Origin: Plantago ovata | Taxonomy: Eukaryota > Streptophyta > Magnoliopsida > Lamiales > Plantaginaceae | Assembly (NCBI GenBank): GCA_028274465.1 | Contig: CM051456.1 | Span: 85,050,753-85,114,752, forward strand | Direction: 5' to 3' | DNA: 64,000 nucleotides | Made by a program: the position numbers and the translations under genes | Notes under the pieces: generated by a model | The model's database searches: none | Told to the model about the DNA's origin: nothing | What the model saw: only the letters and a program-made list of their open reading frames with translations | In this document: in pieces, positions 20,301 through 30,437 of the stretch | Position numbering within the stretch: position 1 is the stretch's first letter | Layout: every line of letters starts with the position of its first letter

Positions 20301-20705
20301 GTGATGTCGAGACTACCAAGCTTAACTAAGTGCAATACATAAATGTGACAAGCCAAGCGAGAAAAACCTCAAACAAATTAATAGAGATGAAGCTTATGAT
20401 TAATGGCATAGTTAGTTAATCTACCCAATAAAAAAGTTCAAAAAATTTGGCAATAAACTCCATATAAAACATGCAAGACTATCCTAGGATGAATGAAGTG
20501 AATGCAACCTAAAAAACTAAGAAAGCAGTAAACGTGCAAATGCAAATGCAGACGGTTAAAACATGCAAGGTACTATACTCATCAAGCTCTAAACCATCAA
20601 TGGCAAGCTCCAAACTAACAACACTAGATCACTTAAATCCCATCCCCCCTCATAAATTTAAAGCTAGTCCCTAGCAGTAAGAAAATGAGGAAATAAGATA
20701 TGATA
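20301..20705 (-). other. 3' region of Athila-2, gene side of Harbinger
   Basis: Continuation of the 3' non-coding region, collinear with 53500-53880 of Athila-3. No gene seen. Confidence 0.7.
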
Positions 20706-21610
20706 CTAGATGTTACCGCATGGTTTTGCCTCGGTCGGCTGAGTATGCTGTTTGTGAGTTATTGGGATTGCTCTGGGAGCCTTATAGGTGATCATCAGGG
20801 CTTGTGGTAGGTGCGGTAGTTCCATTAATAGGCCGGATAGGAACAACTCCTCTATCTGTATCATCATTGTCCGTATGGCCTTCATTGTCACTACTGTCAC
20901 CAACATCATCACCAATAGAGTTGCATTGTCGAAGAGAATCTTCAAGATTGGCCGCCACTGTTATGGAATCTTCCACCCGGTATCTCTCCAATAGGTTGTG
21001 AACTGTTGAAGGGGAAAGAGCAGTGGTATCAGAGCCTCCCTCTCCAACGTTTTACACCTCGAGGAGGTTACAGCAAGCTGCTCGGATACCCAGACGTTGT
21101 CTTCCATTTTTTCCTATGTCGACCACATTCTCTACGGTTGATGCCACCGATGTCTATATGATGCTCCCTTTAGAGGCAGTCAAGGGGCACCCCTAAGAGG
21201 GGCTGGGCACCCATGTCATTATGTTTTGGAACCAAGCTAGCGCTTCGGAACCTTCTAGCCACTGTCGACTCAAGATTGAATCCGTCGCGGCAAGATCGTC
21301 CCGGTGCCTTCCTATTCACTCGAACTTTGCAGTCCTTGTGATAGATTGCTGACGTAATAATTGTTTCTGTCCCTTCGGTGGTGCATGAATAGGCATAGGA
21401 GTCCTTACTCCAGGTGTACTCTAGCTCCTCCTCTTGGATAATCCGCGACGTTGTTGCAAGAGCCCGTGGCTCAAACGCACCTCTAACGAGATCACTCTCC
21501 TTGAAATGGTTGTAATCGATCCCCCTCCAATACTTCATAGTAATCAAATGGTAGTGCTCCTCTCCCTTGGCATGGTTCCTACAAACAACAGTTAGTACCT
21601 CGTATGACAC
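20706..21610 (-). pseudogene. Decayed extra ORF of Athila-2 (plant 'putative transposon protein' type)
   Basis: DNA in this stretch aligns by eye with the better preserved ORF of Athila-3 at 53923-55248: the acidic Asn/Asp-rich end, the segment next to LTRYQMK, and the upstream boundary sequence. On its own the reading frame is badly broken, with several breaks. A 146-codon open stretch at 21170-21610 is in a frame whose protein I do not recognise. The function in living relatives is unknown. The assignment rests on homology with Athila-3 and on position between protease and the 3' region. Confidence 0.55.
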
Positions 21611-22686
21611 AAAACTGACTCATGCATATGCTAATGTAAGAACGAAACACACAAGTGATAAAATCAACAATCGAACTCCCCAAATCCTTCATGTCTAGCC
21701 TAGCTTCTTCCACATGCAACATATCAATGTAACTACTACATGCAGTACATCACATTATGCTCTTGCTAGACAACCAATAACCTAAATAACAAGGCTCAAT
21801 TCATACAATAGTAGCGAAAAATTCTAACATCATAAATCCTCATACTCAACAATTATGCATTCTACCACCACATCCATCATTATCACATCAGTAAACACAA
21901 TCATATATAAGCAATCGAAGAAAAAGATACATTGCATAACAAGATAAAAACATCTAGTAGAAAAATTCCCAAATCAACAATTCAAGCATAATTGAGCATG
22001 CAATTGATAGTAAATAATGCTTTTAATCACACAAACGACCTACCCATACATCATATAAGCCAAATAAAAGCTCAAATTAGAAAACCCCCAAATTTGAAGA
22101 ATTAGGGTTCATAAGAAGATACCTCAGATCTGGAAAACGAATGCACTAGGGTGAAATTTGTTCGGATGAAAAGAAAGAGCACGTAACTGGCTTCGATTGA
22201 AGCTAAAGAACACACAATTTGATGGAATAATGAAGAAGTTATGAAGGATTGAAATTTTTATTCTTTTTTCGGATTTTAGGGAGAAGGAAGTGGAGAAGAA
22301 GAAGAAAATGAGGTAGAAAAGGGGTTTCTCGCGTTTTTAAGCAGCTGAGTTCGTGGGGCGAGTCGCCCCGTGCGGGGCGAATCGCCCCGCACGTCCAGCT
22401 GGTGCGGGGCGATTCGCCCCCCACCTCCTGAGGTGGGGAGACGAAGCTTCTCGAAAAAACGCGGTTTTAAGTTCCCGAAAACCATTTTTCTCATAAAACC
22501 ACTTGAAAAAGCTCACTCAAACAAAACATAAGCATATACGACACAGAGTGAACAAATTCACATATGAAAAGCAAATTGTTCAAGTATGAATGCATGCAAT
22601 AAAGCGGTAAAAAAGCGATAAAAACTCCGGGTTGCCTCCCGGATAGCGCCATTGTTTAAAGTCTTTGACTCGACTCCTGTCTGCGC
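21611..22686 (-). other. Non-coding spacer of Athila-2 where RT and integrase would be expected
   Basis: About 1.1 kb without a recognisable gene. It includes a GC-rich dyad cluster (22353-22438) with units such as GGGGCGAATCGCCCC. The sequence left of the dyads matches 55249-55990 of Athila-3, so the absence of pol is shared by that lineage or arose in its ancestor. Confidence 0.65.
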
Positions 22687-23561
22687 CTAGCTCTTCTTCT
22701 TGAGGGTACTAGACTTCCCCTTCATGGATCTTCTCCTCATGCCACGAACCTGTGAATAAGAATGAACATAGACAGCAAGACCACAGTAGTTAATAGTGTG
22801 AGAAGTATCAGGTGGATCAGATATGACTTGCAACACATGTCGCTTGCCATCCACCTCAATGGTGCAAGTCCTTCGGTAGATGTCTATCACTGAGCGTAGC
22901 TTAGTCAAGAACGTTCGCCCCAAGAGAATTACATCCCCCATCCCAGGTGTAGACGCCGGCATAACTACAAAATTGGTGTATACGAAGCTTCACCAATCTT
23001 GACCAATACATTCTTCACAACGCCTTCGGGTCTCACAAAGGATCCATCCGCCAATTGCACTATAGCCTTATGCTCAGATAGTTTTCCAAGGCTACTCTTC
23101 TCGAACACATTCATAGGGAGCACATTAGAGTAGGATCCCGTGTCTAGTGTGGCACGGACATCTTCAAGTTCCCCAATCCCGACCTTAACGTCGAAACTTT
23201 GAGGGAGTGGCTCGGGATCCTCTTGCTCCTCTTCACTCTTGTCAGAGCCAAGGTCCTTCTCTTCTTCCTTAGCCTCTGGGGGCACTTCCCCCTTGCAACA
23301 CTCGCACTTAGCAACCTTTTTTATGGTGATTTCTACAGGTAGATCACCCGCCAAGGTAATGGACATTGACTTCTCAGTGTTGCTAGGCAGCTTGCCTTGC
23401 TCCCTACTTGCTCCACGGTCGATCAACTCTTGCATCTTTTGTTGGGCAAGCCTAGTGCTCTCTTCCAACCTATAAAGCCTTGACCTAGTCTTCTCAGAAT
23501 CTTCTTCATACCGTTTGAGAAAACTTTGGGTGTGATCAACCATCTTTTGCAAGTTCTCCAT
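22687..23561 (-). pseudogene. Protease region of Athila-2 (broken)
   Basis: Retropepsin-like aspartic protease. After a coiled-coil-like charged segment (LYRLEESTRLAQQKMQEL) and a cysteine pair (CECCKGE), the acidic stretch precedes ATLDTGSYSNVLP, the DTG catalytic triad of a retropepsin, followed by a hydrophobic second half (VILLGRTFLT). It directly follows gag in the direction of transcription. It has about one break. There is no RT beyond it. Confidence 0.8.
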
Positions 23562-24817
23562 CAGTTGAGCCGACTTCGACTTCGGTTGCTCTTTCGGAGC
23601 ACGTTTTCGCAGTGGTCATTACCATAGTTAAGCCTACTACGGTCTTGGCTAGCCGGTGCATATCCTTGATTGTTTCGGAACCCTCTTCTCCAAAATCCAC
23701 CTCGAGGATTCCTACCATCTTGTCCGTAGCTAGCTTCTTGAGTACCAAACTCCGTAGCAAAGGCTTCCTCTTCGCCTACTTGAACCCAGTTGCCATCATC
23801 ATATGCGAGCTTCGATCTGCACATATGAGCTCCATGCCCATAGTTCTTGCATATTCGGCAAACTTCGTTCGAGACAGTTGTTCCAGTGGCGCTCTTGAGG
23901 ACTTGTTTCAATTTGTTGGTATAACACTCGAATTGATCCCCATACCCCCTATACATAGGGGCTTCTTGAGTCGGTGGAGCTTCAGGTCCACGTCTCCTAA
24001 CCATTGCTCTTGGGTCCTTGAACTGCGAACCCTTAGCAAGCCTTTCGAAAACTGCCCAGACGGCTTCTGCGGTTTCCTCCCAAATATTGCCACGGCATTG
24101 GAAATCCACCACTTGTTGGTTCTCGAAGGTTAGTCCATTGTAGAAGTGTTGGACTAGGTCTGAAAGCTCAAAACCATGGTGAGGGCACTTGTTCGTGAGA
24201 TCTTGGAACCTCTCAAACGCGGTGTAGATGGTCTCATCATAGTCCTGTTTGAATCCAGTGATTTGCGCCTTTAGCGCGATAGTCAAGGTGTGAGGGAAGT
24301 ATTTTTCCATGAAAGCTGAAAAAACCTTCTCCCAAGTGTCCAGCGAGCCTGCTGGTAGAGAACTCAACCACGACTTGGCTCTGTCGCCAAGCCCCATAGC
24401 AAAAACCTTCATCCTCAACTCATCCGTCGTTATTTCAGCCCCGGGTCGTGGGAGTTGGTTGACGAAATCATCGATATCGTGCAAGTACCCCATCCCATCT
24501 TCCCTTGCTAAGCCATAGAACCTCGGAAGTTGTTGGAATGCGTGGTTCTTGATTTCCAGATCTCGAGTTGCAGACGAAAGAACAATTGCCGGTCCCCTCA
24601 TACGATCCTTGGAGGGTTGAACCCATGCTTTCAGTGGTCTAGCTTCTGCCATTCCGTCGATTTCCTTGAAAAGACTGTGTAGAGATTCAGAGAAATTGGT
24701 ATCCTCTATTTCCTCTAGTGCACGCCTTTGAAGTAGTCGCCTTCTTTGGTGGTAGACTCTGTCGATCTCAACAATTGAATCAGCAAGCGGTGTTCCTCTA
24801 GATCGTGTATGTGGCAT
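23561..24817 (-). CDS. gag of Athila-2 (418 codons, open)
   Basis: Capsid/nucleocapsid-type protein of a retroelement fossil, with the gag frame open from end to end. The N-terminus is basic. The gag core lies at about residues 130-215 (WLSSLPAGSLDTWEKVFSAFMEKYFP, ending near FKQDYDETIYTAFERF), and PHHGFELSDLVQHFYNGL is typical of Athila/Tat Gag. A single CCHC knuckle (CRICKNYGHGAHMC, CX2CX4HX4C) lies near residue 320, followed by a Gly/Arg/Asn-rich tail. It is better kept than its neighbours, as expected of a young insertion. Any particle would need protease and pol activity from elsewhere for movement. Confidence 0.85.
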   Translation of the reverse strand: MPHTRSRGTPLADSIVEIDRVYHQRRRLLQRRALEEIEDTNFSESLHSLFKEIDGMAEARPLKAWVQPSKDRMRGPAIVLSSATRDLEIKNHAFQQLPRFYGLAREDGMGYLHDIDDFVNQLPRPGAEITTDELRMKVFAMGLGDRAKSWLSSLPAGSLDTWEKVFSAFMEKYFPHTLTIALKAQITGFKQDYDETIYTAFERFQDLTNKCPHHGFELSDLVQHFYNGLTFENQQVVDFQCRGNIWEETAEAVWAVFERLAKGSQFKDPRAMVRRRGPEAPPTQEAPMYRGYGDQFECYTNKLKQVLKSATGTTVSNEVCRICKNYGHGAHMCRSKLAYDDGNWVQVGEEEAFATEFGTQEASYGQDGRNPRGGFWRRGFRNNQGYAPASQDRSRLNYGNDHCENVLRKSNRSRSRLN

Positions 24818-24962
24818 ACACTATCTGTATCAAACTAGGAAAGCAGTGTCAGAGAAAGATTAAAAAGGAAAACTAAAACTACTAGAACTAGGAATTGAAT
24901 GCTGAAAATTTAAACAAATTAAACAGAAAAGAGGAGTATAGTCCCCGGCAGCGGCGCCAATT
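24818..24962 (-). other. Leader and primer-binding site of Athila-2
   Basis: Short leader; on the plus strand GTCCCCGGCAGCGGCGCCAA at 24941-24960 is nearly identical to the 3' end of plant tRNA-Asp, so the minus-strand RNA would be primed by tRNA-Asp. Confidence 0.8.
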
Positions 24963-26214
24963 TGATGAACGTAGGATTGTCGGGTCCCAATTAATCAAAT
25001 AAATTTGTATTTAGCCAAAGGCAATTCACAACTACAACGAAAACCGTAGTGTAGCAGTAGAATAACCTCGAGTGTCGATCTCTAAGGACTATAACTAGCT
25101 TTATCTAATCTAACTTGAGAATATAAAACAGCAGACGACTTAGCAAAGGTTTTTCTTAATAGATAATGGAGATTGGTGATAGTATGATCCTTCAAAGCAT
25201 AACGGGTTAATAATCATGCATAAATTCCTCGGTTTGCATAGAGATCTTTGATCAATGAATTGTCCAGTTGTAATTATCAAACACTACGAAGATATAGATT
25301 TAGATAGGTCAAAGACCAATGAATTGTCCGTTTGTGTGCAATAATTAATCAACAATACGAAGATAGAGATTTAGATAGATCAAAGAAATAAAGCAATAAC
25401 TCAGAGTATAATGCGCGATATAGCCATTAGCATAATTATTAACCCTTCGCTAAGAATTCACATACTATCACCAATGAGAAGTTTACCCACTCATAGTTGT
25501 CATGCAATCAACAGAAATCATAGCAGAAAAGATGTTGAAAGATATATAAAAATAAGTAGAAAAACTGTAAGATACAATGTTACCGAAGGTTGTCAGTCTC
25601 CGAAGAATCGCGATCTTACAAGCTCCAAACTGCTATGAAAAAGTATATCCTAAGCTAAGAACCCCCAGAACAGGCTCTGGGAAATTCCTACCTAAAACTA
25701 CAGAGAAAGGTGAGAGAAAAGGTCTGGAGAAGAATGAAAAACGGAGAAAAACTGAGCAACTATATATAGGCTTCGAATTGTGTGGGGCGAAGGGCCCCAC
25801 ACACCGGGAGATTCGCCTGGTGTGGGGCGATTCGCTCCACATCCCGGGCGATTCGCCCGGGAGTAAATTTCGGCCCAGAACGCGTTTTCGACGCGTTTTT
25901 GGATTTCTTCCCCTTTTCGGACTCGGTTTCTGCCTTCTAGTGACCTTCTAGCCTCCAGATTCGGTTCCTAGACTCCAAATCCTATCCGGAATCTTTCAGA
26001 TACTCCAATTAGGCTTCTGGAACACCAATTCCTTGTCCACTTCAATATAATTGCCCGGAAAACCTCGTTTTCAACCAAAACCTGTAAAATAAAAACTAAA
26101 GGGAAACGTGACACTATTCTAATAAAATGCACTAAAATATAGCTAAATTAACATAGAGGATATCTAAAATAGGTGAAAAAGACTTAAATGAAAGTGTAAA
26201 ATACACATTCATCA
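24963..26214 (-). repeat. 5' LTR of Athila-2
   Basis: Partner of 13906-15159, roughly 98% alike by eye over the part compared. TATA box 25761-25768; GC-rich dyads 25781-25863 just upstream in the element's direction. Confidence 0.92.
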
Positions 26215-28439
26215 CTATCCATTATTTCAAATAATTCCCTTGCTTCTTCGGTCATGTAACACGTCTCAGCCTGCATGGTTAGTGCCTCCTCAAGAGGTTC
26301 ACGATCATCATAGCAATGATGAAATTCGGAAATCACAGAATCATAGCAATCGACAAAATTTAATTCTTCTACGACTTCCTTATCTCCTATGCTACATCCT
26401 ACCAATTCAACTTTCTCACCCATTACCTCCATGTAGAATTTCTTGCCTTTGAGTTCAAGGCATGTGTTGGTAGTTGCATTGAATGGTCTCCCAAGTAGTA
26501 CCACGTGTTCGCGGATATGGCTCTTTCCCTCGTCTGCAGACTTCATTACCACAAAATCAGCTGGAATTATCAATTTGTCCACTTTCACAAGGATATCTTC
26601 TATTATCCCAACTGGCCTCTTCACACTTTGGTCCGCCATTTGGACAACCATATCAGTTGGTGTCAATTCACCGAGATCCAGGGCCTTGTATACTGAATAG
26701 GGCATTAAGTTAATGCTAGCCCCCAAGTCAAGCATATCCTTCGTGGTTCTACCATTCCCCAAAGCGATGTTGATGATGAAACTTCCAGGATCTCTTTTCT
26801 TCACAGGTAACCCGGCAATTGAATTCACCGTCTCAACCCCATTAGCTTCCTTTCCTGAAGTAACCCTTTTGTTGTTCTTCATCTCACGAAAGAATTTCGT
26901 ATAAGCCGGAATGTTTTGGATTAACTCCAAGAGAGGCACATTAACTTCAACTTTTGAGAGGCGTTGAAATAGAGGTGACTCTTGAATATCCGTCTTGGCT
27001 AGCTTGATCCGACTTGGGAATGGCACATGTGGTTTCGGGGACACATATGGATTACAAGATTTGTGAAGTACTACTGGCGTAGGAGTTCTCCCTTCGACCT
27101 CATCATCAACCATATCTTCCTCAGATGGTCTTGGTTCATCATCCTTCTCTTGAGGTTCTTTGGAACTTTCACTAACTTCTTGTTCTGTGCTTGGCCCTGC
27201 ATTGTTGGTCCCAGAAGATTCAATACGTTTAGGACACACGAAGTTAGGAATTTTTGTCATCTTTCCTCCACGGAGTAGTAGATTCACTTCTTCGTACTCA
27301 GGTTCCTCAGTAGTAACAGTTGGAAGTGGCTTGGGATCGATGAAATCAGCTTCAGGTGTCAAAACAGGGGAGTTGGGGTCGTCCAGCTCCCTGGAGCTGG
27401 GAGGCGATTCGCCCCCTGCCTGTGGGGGGCGATTCGCCCCCCACGCTGGGCGGTTCGCCTCCCACCTCCAGGGGGCGTCTTCGTCTAAAATCTTCTCTCC
27501 TTCAAGTTGATGAAACTCCTCTGCCTTTTCACACCTCAACAAGCTAAATTCCTCTATAAGTTGCTCAGTTACTTCGACTGCTTCAAAAGCCTTTTCGATG
27601 CGAAGATTGTTTTCAACTTGTCCTGCGTGTGCTATCTCAAAAACATTCTGGATGGCCTTAATCCCTGCGTAAAATGCAAGTTCATCCTCCTGACTGATAT
27701 CTTCGTCTTCAGAATATCCTTCGTATAAGCCTTTAGTTTCGCCCCGATTTGAACTCCCATTGGTGACTAGACTCGATATTAGCCTCTCAGATTGTGCAAA
27801 ATCACTGGCGTACATTTGAAAGACCTTCTCTGCCTCTTCAACTGTACATTCTTCTAATCCTCCACACATCCCATCCACTTGAAGCCTAACATCATCACGT
27901 AGACCGCCAACAAAATACCAAATCAGCTCCCCGTCGTCGAAACGGTGATGGGGGCACTCACGTTTATACAACTCAAAACGTTCGTAGGTGTCACAGAACC
28001 GCTCATACTCTCCTTGCTTGAAGTGTTCGATCCGACTCCGCAAGGCAATCGTCTCATGGTAAGGCATAAAACGCGCCAAGAACTCCTCTACTACTTGGCC
28101 CCAGGTTCTCAGTGATCCTGGTGCTAACCTTGCCATCCAAATTCTCGGTTCATATCCCAGAGCAAAAGAAAATAATTTCCTGCATAATTAGTCCTCGGTG
28201 AACCCCTTTGCTGGAACTTTTGCTATTTCTTCCTCATAGGATCTGATGAAACTTAACGGATTCATCCCCACTCCATCTTCGAACCTCGGTATCCTTCTCA
28301 CTACAGAACTTGTTACCTCATACCCTGATAACTCTTCTTCCAAGTATATAGCTGACCCTTTCTTGACTTGCGAGAATGTAGGTGTCAAGCGAGCTTTTAA
28401 GGTCATCATACCTGGAAATCTGGAACAGGAGTAACTCAA
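26215..28439 (-). pseudogene. gag-protease region of Athila-1 (broken)
   Basis: Gag core near the right (SLRTWGQVVEEFLARFMP, CPHHRFDDGELIWYF), then a long acidic and helical spacer, then a retropepsin-like domain (NIALGNGRTTKDMLDLGASINLMP, with DLG in the active-site position; VVLLGRPF) near 26500-26760. I see no zinc knuckle. About one break lies near the start of gag. The spacer contains an in-frame GC-rich dyad cluster (27390-27475) encoding EANRPAWGANRPP. Athila-2 is inserted at the left end of this region. Confidence 0.85.
27390..27475 (-). repeat. GC-rich dyad cluster inside Athila-1 gag
   Basis: Three units of the GGCGATTCGCC type, the middle one GGGGGGCGATTCGCCCCCC, in the open frame of gag-protease. 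They match the units in the LTRs and in the 3' region of the same element. Confidence 0.8.
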
Positions 28440-28604
28440 AACTAAAAATTAGTCTCGTTAGAAGTCTCGAAAATCAAGAAAATTTCTGGAAATCACCGAT
28501 AAAATCGAAAAAGACTAATACTACTAAGACTAGGAATTGAATGCTGAAAATGTAAATAAGCTAAACAGAAAAAAGGAGTATAGTCCCCGGCAACAGCGCC
28601 AATT
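28440..28604 (-). other. Leader and primer-binding site of Athila-1
   Basis: Non-coding leader ending in a tRNA-Asp-type primer site (plus strand GTCCCCGGCAACAGCGCCAA, 28583-28602) against the 5' LTR; it has a small difference from the Athila-2 site. Confidence 0.8.
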
Positions 28605-29776
28605 TGATGAACCGAAGTTTGTCAGACTCAATTAATCAAATAAATTTGTTTTTAGCCAAAGGCAAATCACAACTACAATGAAAACCGTAGTGTAGCAGTA
28701 AAATAACCTCGAGTGTCGATCTCTAAGGACTATAACTAGCTTTATCTAATTTAACTTAAACTATAAACTCAACAATCGACTTAGCACAGATTTTCTTATC
28801 AATAATAATGGAAGTTAGTGATAGTATGATCATTCAAAGCATCAGGTTAATAATCATGCATGAAGTACCCGATCGTTTTGCATAGAAATCTAAGATCATG
28901 AATTGTCCAATGTGTTCCGTTTAATTCAACACTACGAAGATAGAGGACTTAGATAGATCAAAGAAATAAGCAATAACTCAGGTCTGATTCACATTACAGC
29001 CATCATGCATAATTAAGAACCCTAGCTAAGAAATCACATACTATCACCAACGATAGATTTAGCTACTCATAGATGTCATGCAATCAACAGAAATCAAAGC
29101 AAGATTGAATGAAAACATGTTGAAAGATATAAATATAAAGAAAAATCGTGAGATACAATGTTACCGACGAAGGTTGTCAATCTCCGAAGAATTGCGGACT
29201 CACAAGCAAGATAATCCTCCAAATTGATAAGAAAAATAGTCTCCTATGCTAAGAATTCCCAGAACAGGCTCTGGAGAATTCCTATCTAAAACTAATGTGA
29301 AAAGTATGAAAAAAGGTCTGAGAAAGTATGAAAAACGTAGAAACAGAAGCAACTATATATAGGAGTTCGGAAGGCGTGGGGCGAGTCGCCCCAGACACCG
29401 GGCGAACTGCCTGGTGTGGGGCGAACCGCCCGGGAGCTGCCGTCGGCAGAAACGCGTTTTTGGTCTTCTTTTCCTTTTCGGACTCGGATTTTGCCTTCTA
29501 GTGACCTTTAAGCCTTGAAACTCGACCCCTAGACATCAAATCTCGCCCGGGACCTTCTAGATACACCACGGATGACCACGAAACACCGAATCTTCGTTCT
29601 CTTCAATATACTTGCCTAGAAAATCACGTTTTTCACCTAAAACCTGAAAAATGGAAACTAAAGGGAAACGTGACACTATTCTAATAAATTGCACTATAAT
29701 ATAGCTAAATTAACATAGAGGATAGCTAAATAGGTGAAAAAAGACTCGAATGAAGGTGTAAAATACACGTTCATCA
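28605..29776 (-). repeat. 5' LTR of Athila-1
   Basis: Partner of 7927-9048. TATA box at 29354-29361, with dyads GGGGCGAGTCGCCCC and GGGGCGAACCGCCC at 29377-29435, one unit more than in the partner. Ends against TTATC, the target duplication. Confidence 0.92.
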
Positions 29777-30437
29777 TTATCAGAGCTTGAGTTCAAACAC
29801 GAGCTTGCTAGGATATGATCTTTTGACCTTTGGGGTGTGTGTGAGGGTCCGAGTCGCTGGTTAGGTCTTGCATTTTCTTTTACTTTTCTGATCCGAGTCT
29901 TACGTACTAACTTTAAACTGTTTCTCCATCTTCTCTATTCTGATCCTGACGTCTTTCTGATCCGTTTCTGAAATTATTGAACTTCCGTGGATGCTTTTGA
30001 TTTTGACGTAGTTATTAACTAGCTAAATACGCATGTGCTTACAGATAGGTATGAGTACCGAAAAGAAAGTCATCCGTTACCGCCTAGTCGAAGGGGAGTT
30101 TAACCCCTATACCACCGTCCCCGTCATTGGCATTTACCCTGGAAGCGTGATGGACAGGGTCGTTCAAAAACGAGACCACTACTGGATGGAAAACATGAAG
30201 CTTCAAGACGAAATGGCAACGAAGGATGCGGAGATCAGATTCCTTAAGATGGCTTTACGCGTCGCAAAGGAGAACTCCGGCTTTATCTCGTTATCCACAT
30301 CCAACCTAGGCACCAAGATTCGTAAGAGGAAGGCTCGGAGGACGTTTCCCGATGGTTGCGGATCTTCACGTAGAGTGGAGGATGAGGAAGAACCCGAAGA
30401 AGAACCCGAGGAGGACCCCTCTGAGGGAGAAGGAGAA
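29777..30437 (+). other. Leader remnant of chromovirus unit A'
   Basis: Continues the internal region that starts at 7918 (AGAGCTTGAGTTCAAAC...) and is collinear with 32318-32963 of chromovirus B. It holds the 5' part of the extra ORF and then stops abruptly at 30437, joined to the middle of an LTR. The rest of this unit is missing. Confidence 0.85.
30051..30437 (+). pseudogene. Extra upstream ORF of chromovirus unit A', 3' end lost
   Basis: Same protein as at 32574-33014, very similar in sequence (MSTEKKVIRYRLVEGEF...), but its end is replaced by LTR sequence at the junction 30437/30438. A fossil; not a host gene. Confidence 0.75.

Larger units (their letters stand above)
13906..26214 (-). 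mobile_element. Athila-2, non-autonomous Athila-type element with gag and protease only
   Basis: Minus-strand element inserted in Athila-1; target duplication CTATT (13901-13905) and CTATC (26215-26219). LTRs are 13906-15159 and 24963-26214. The primer site (GTCCCCGGCAGCGGCGCCAA on the plus strand, 24941-24960) matches the tRNA-Asp 3' end, and the polypurine tract is at 15160-15171. Gag and protease sequence is present (22687-24817), as is a decayed extra ORF (20706-21610), but I see no RT, RNase H or integrase, so any mobility would need proteins from a relative such as Athila-1. The LTRs agree at roughly 98% by eye over the part compared, so it is young. A PIF/Harbinger transposon sits in its 3' region. 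About two breaks in gag-protease and several in the extra ORF. Confidence 0.9.
7927..29776 (-). mobile_element. Athila-1, Ty3/gypsy Athila-type retrotransposon (split)
   Basis: Minus-strand element, 21.9 kb as it stands and about 9.5 kb without the nested Athila-2. LTRs are 7927-9048 and 28605-29776, TG...CA, with a near-perfect 5-bp target duplication. A tRNA-Asp-type primer site (GTCCCCGGCAAC... on the plus strand) abuts the right LTR at about 28583-28602, and a polypurine tract abuts the left one. Gag-protease sequence lies at 26215-28439 and RT, RNase H and integrase at 10914-13905. The coding region is broken, with about five breaks plus the nested insertion. The LTRs are close in sequence but differ by two block indels, suggesting moderate age. 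It is the second layer of the nest. Confidence 0.92.
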
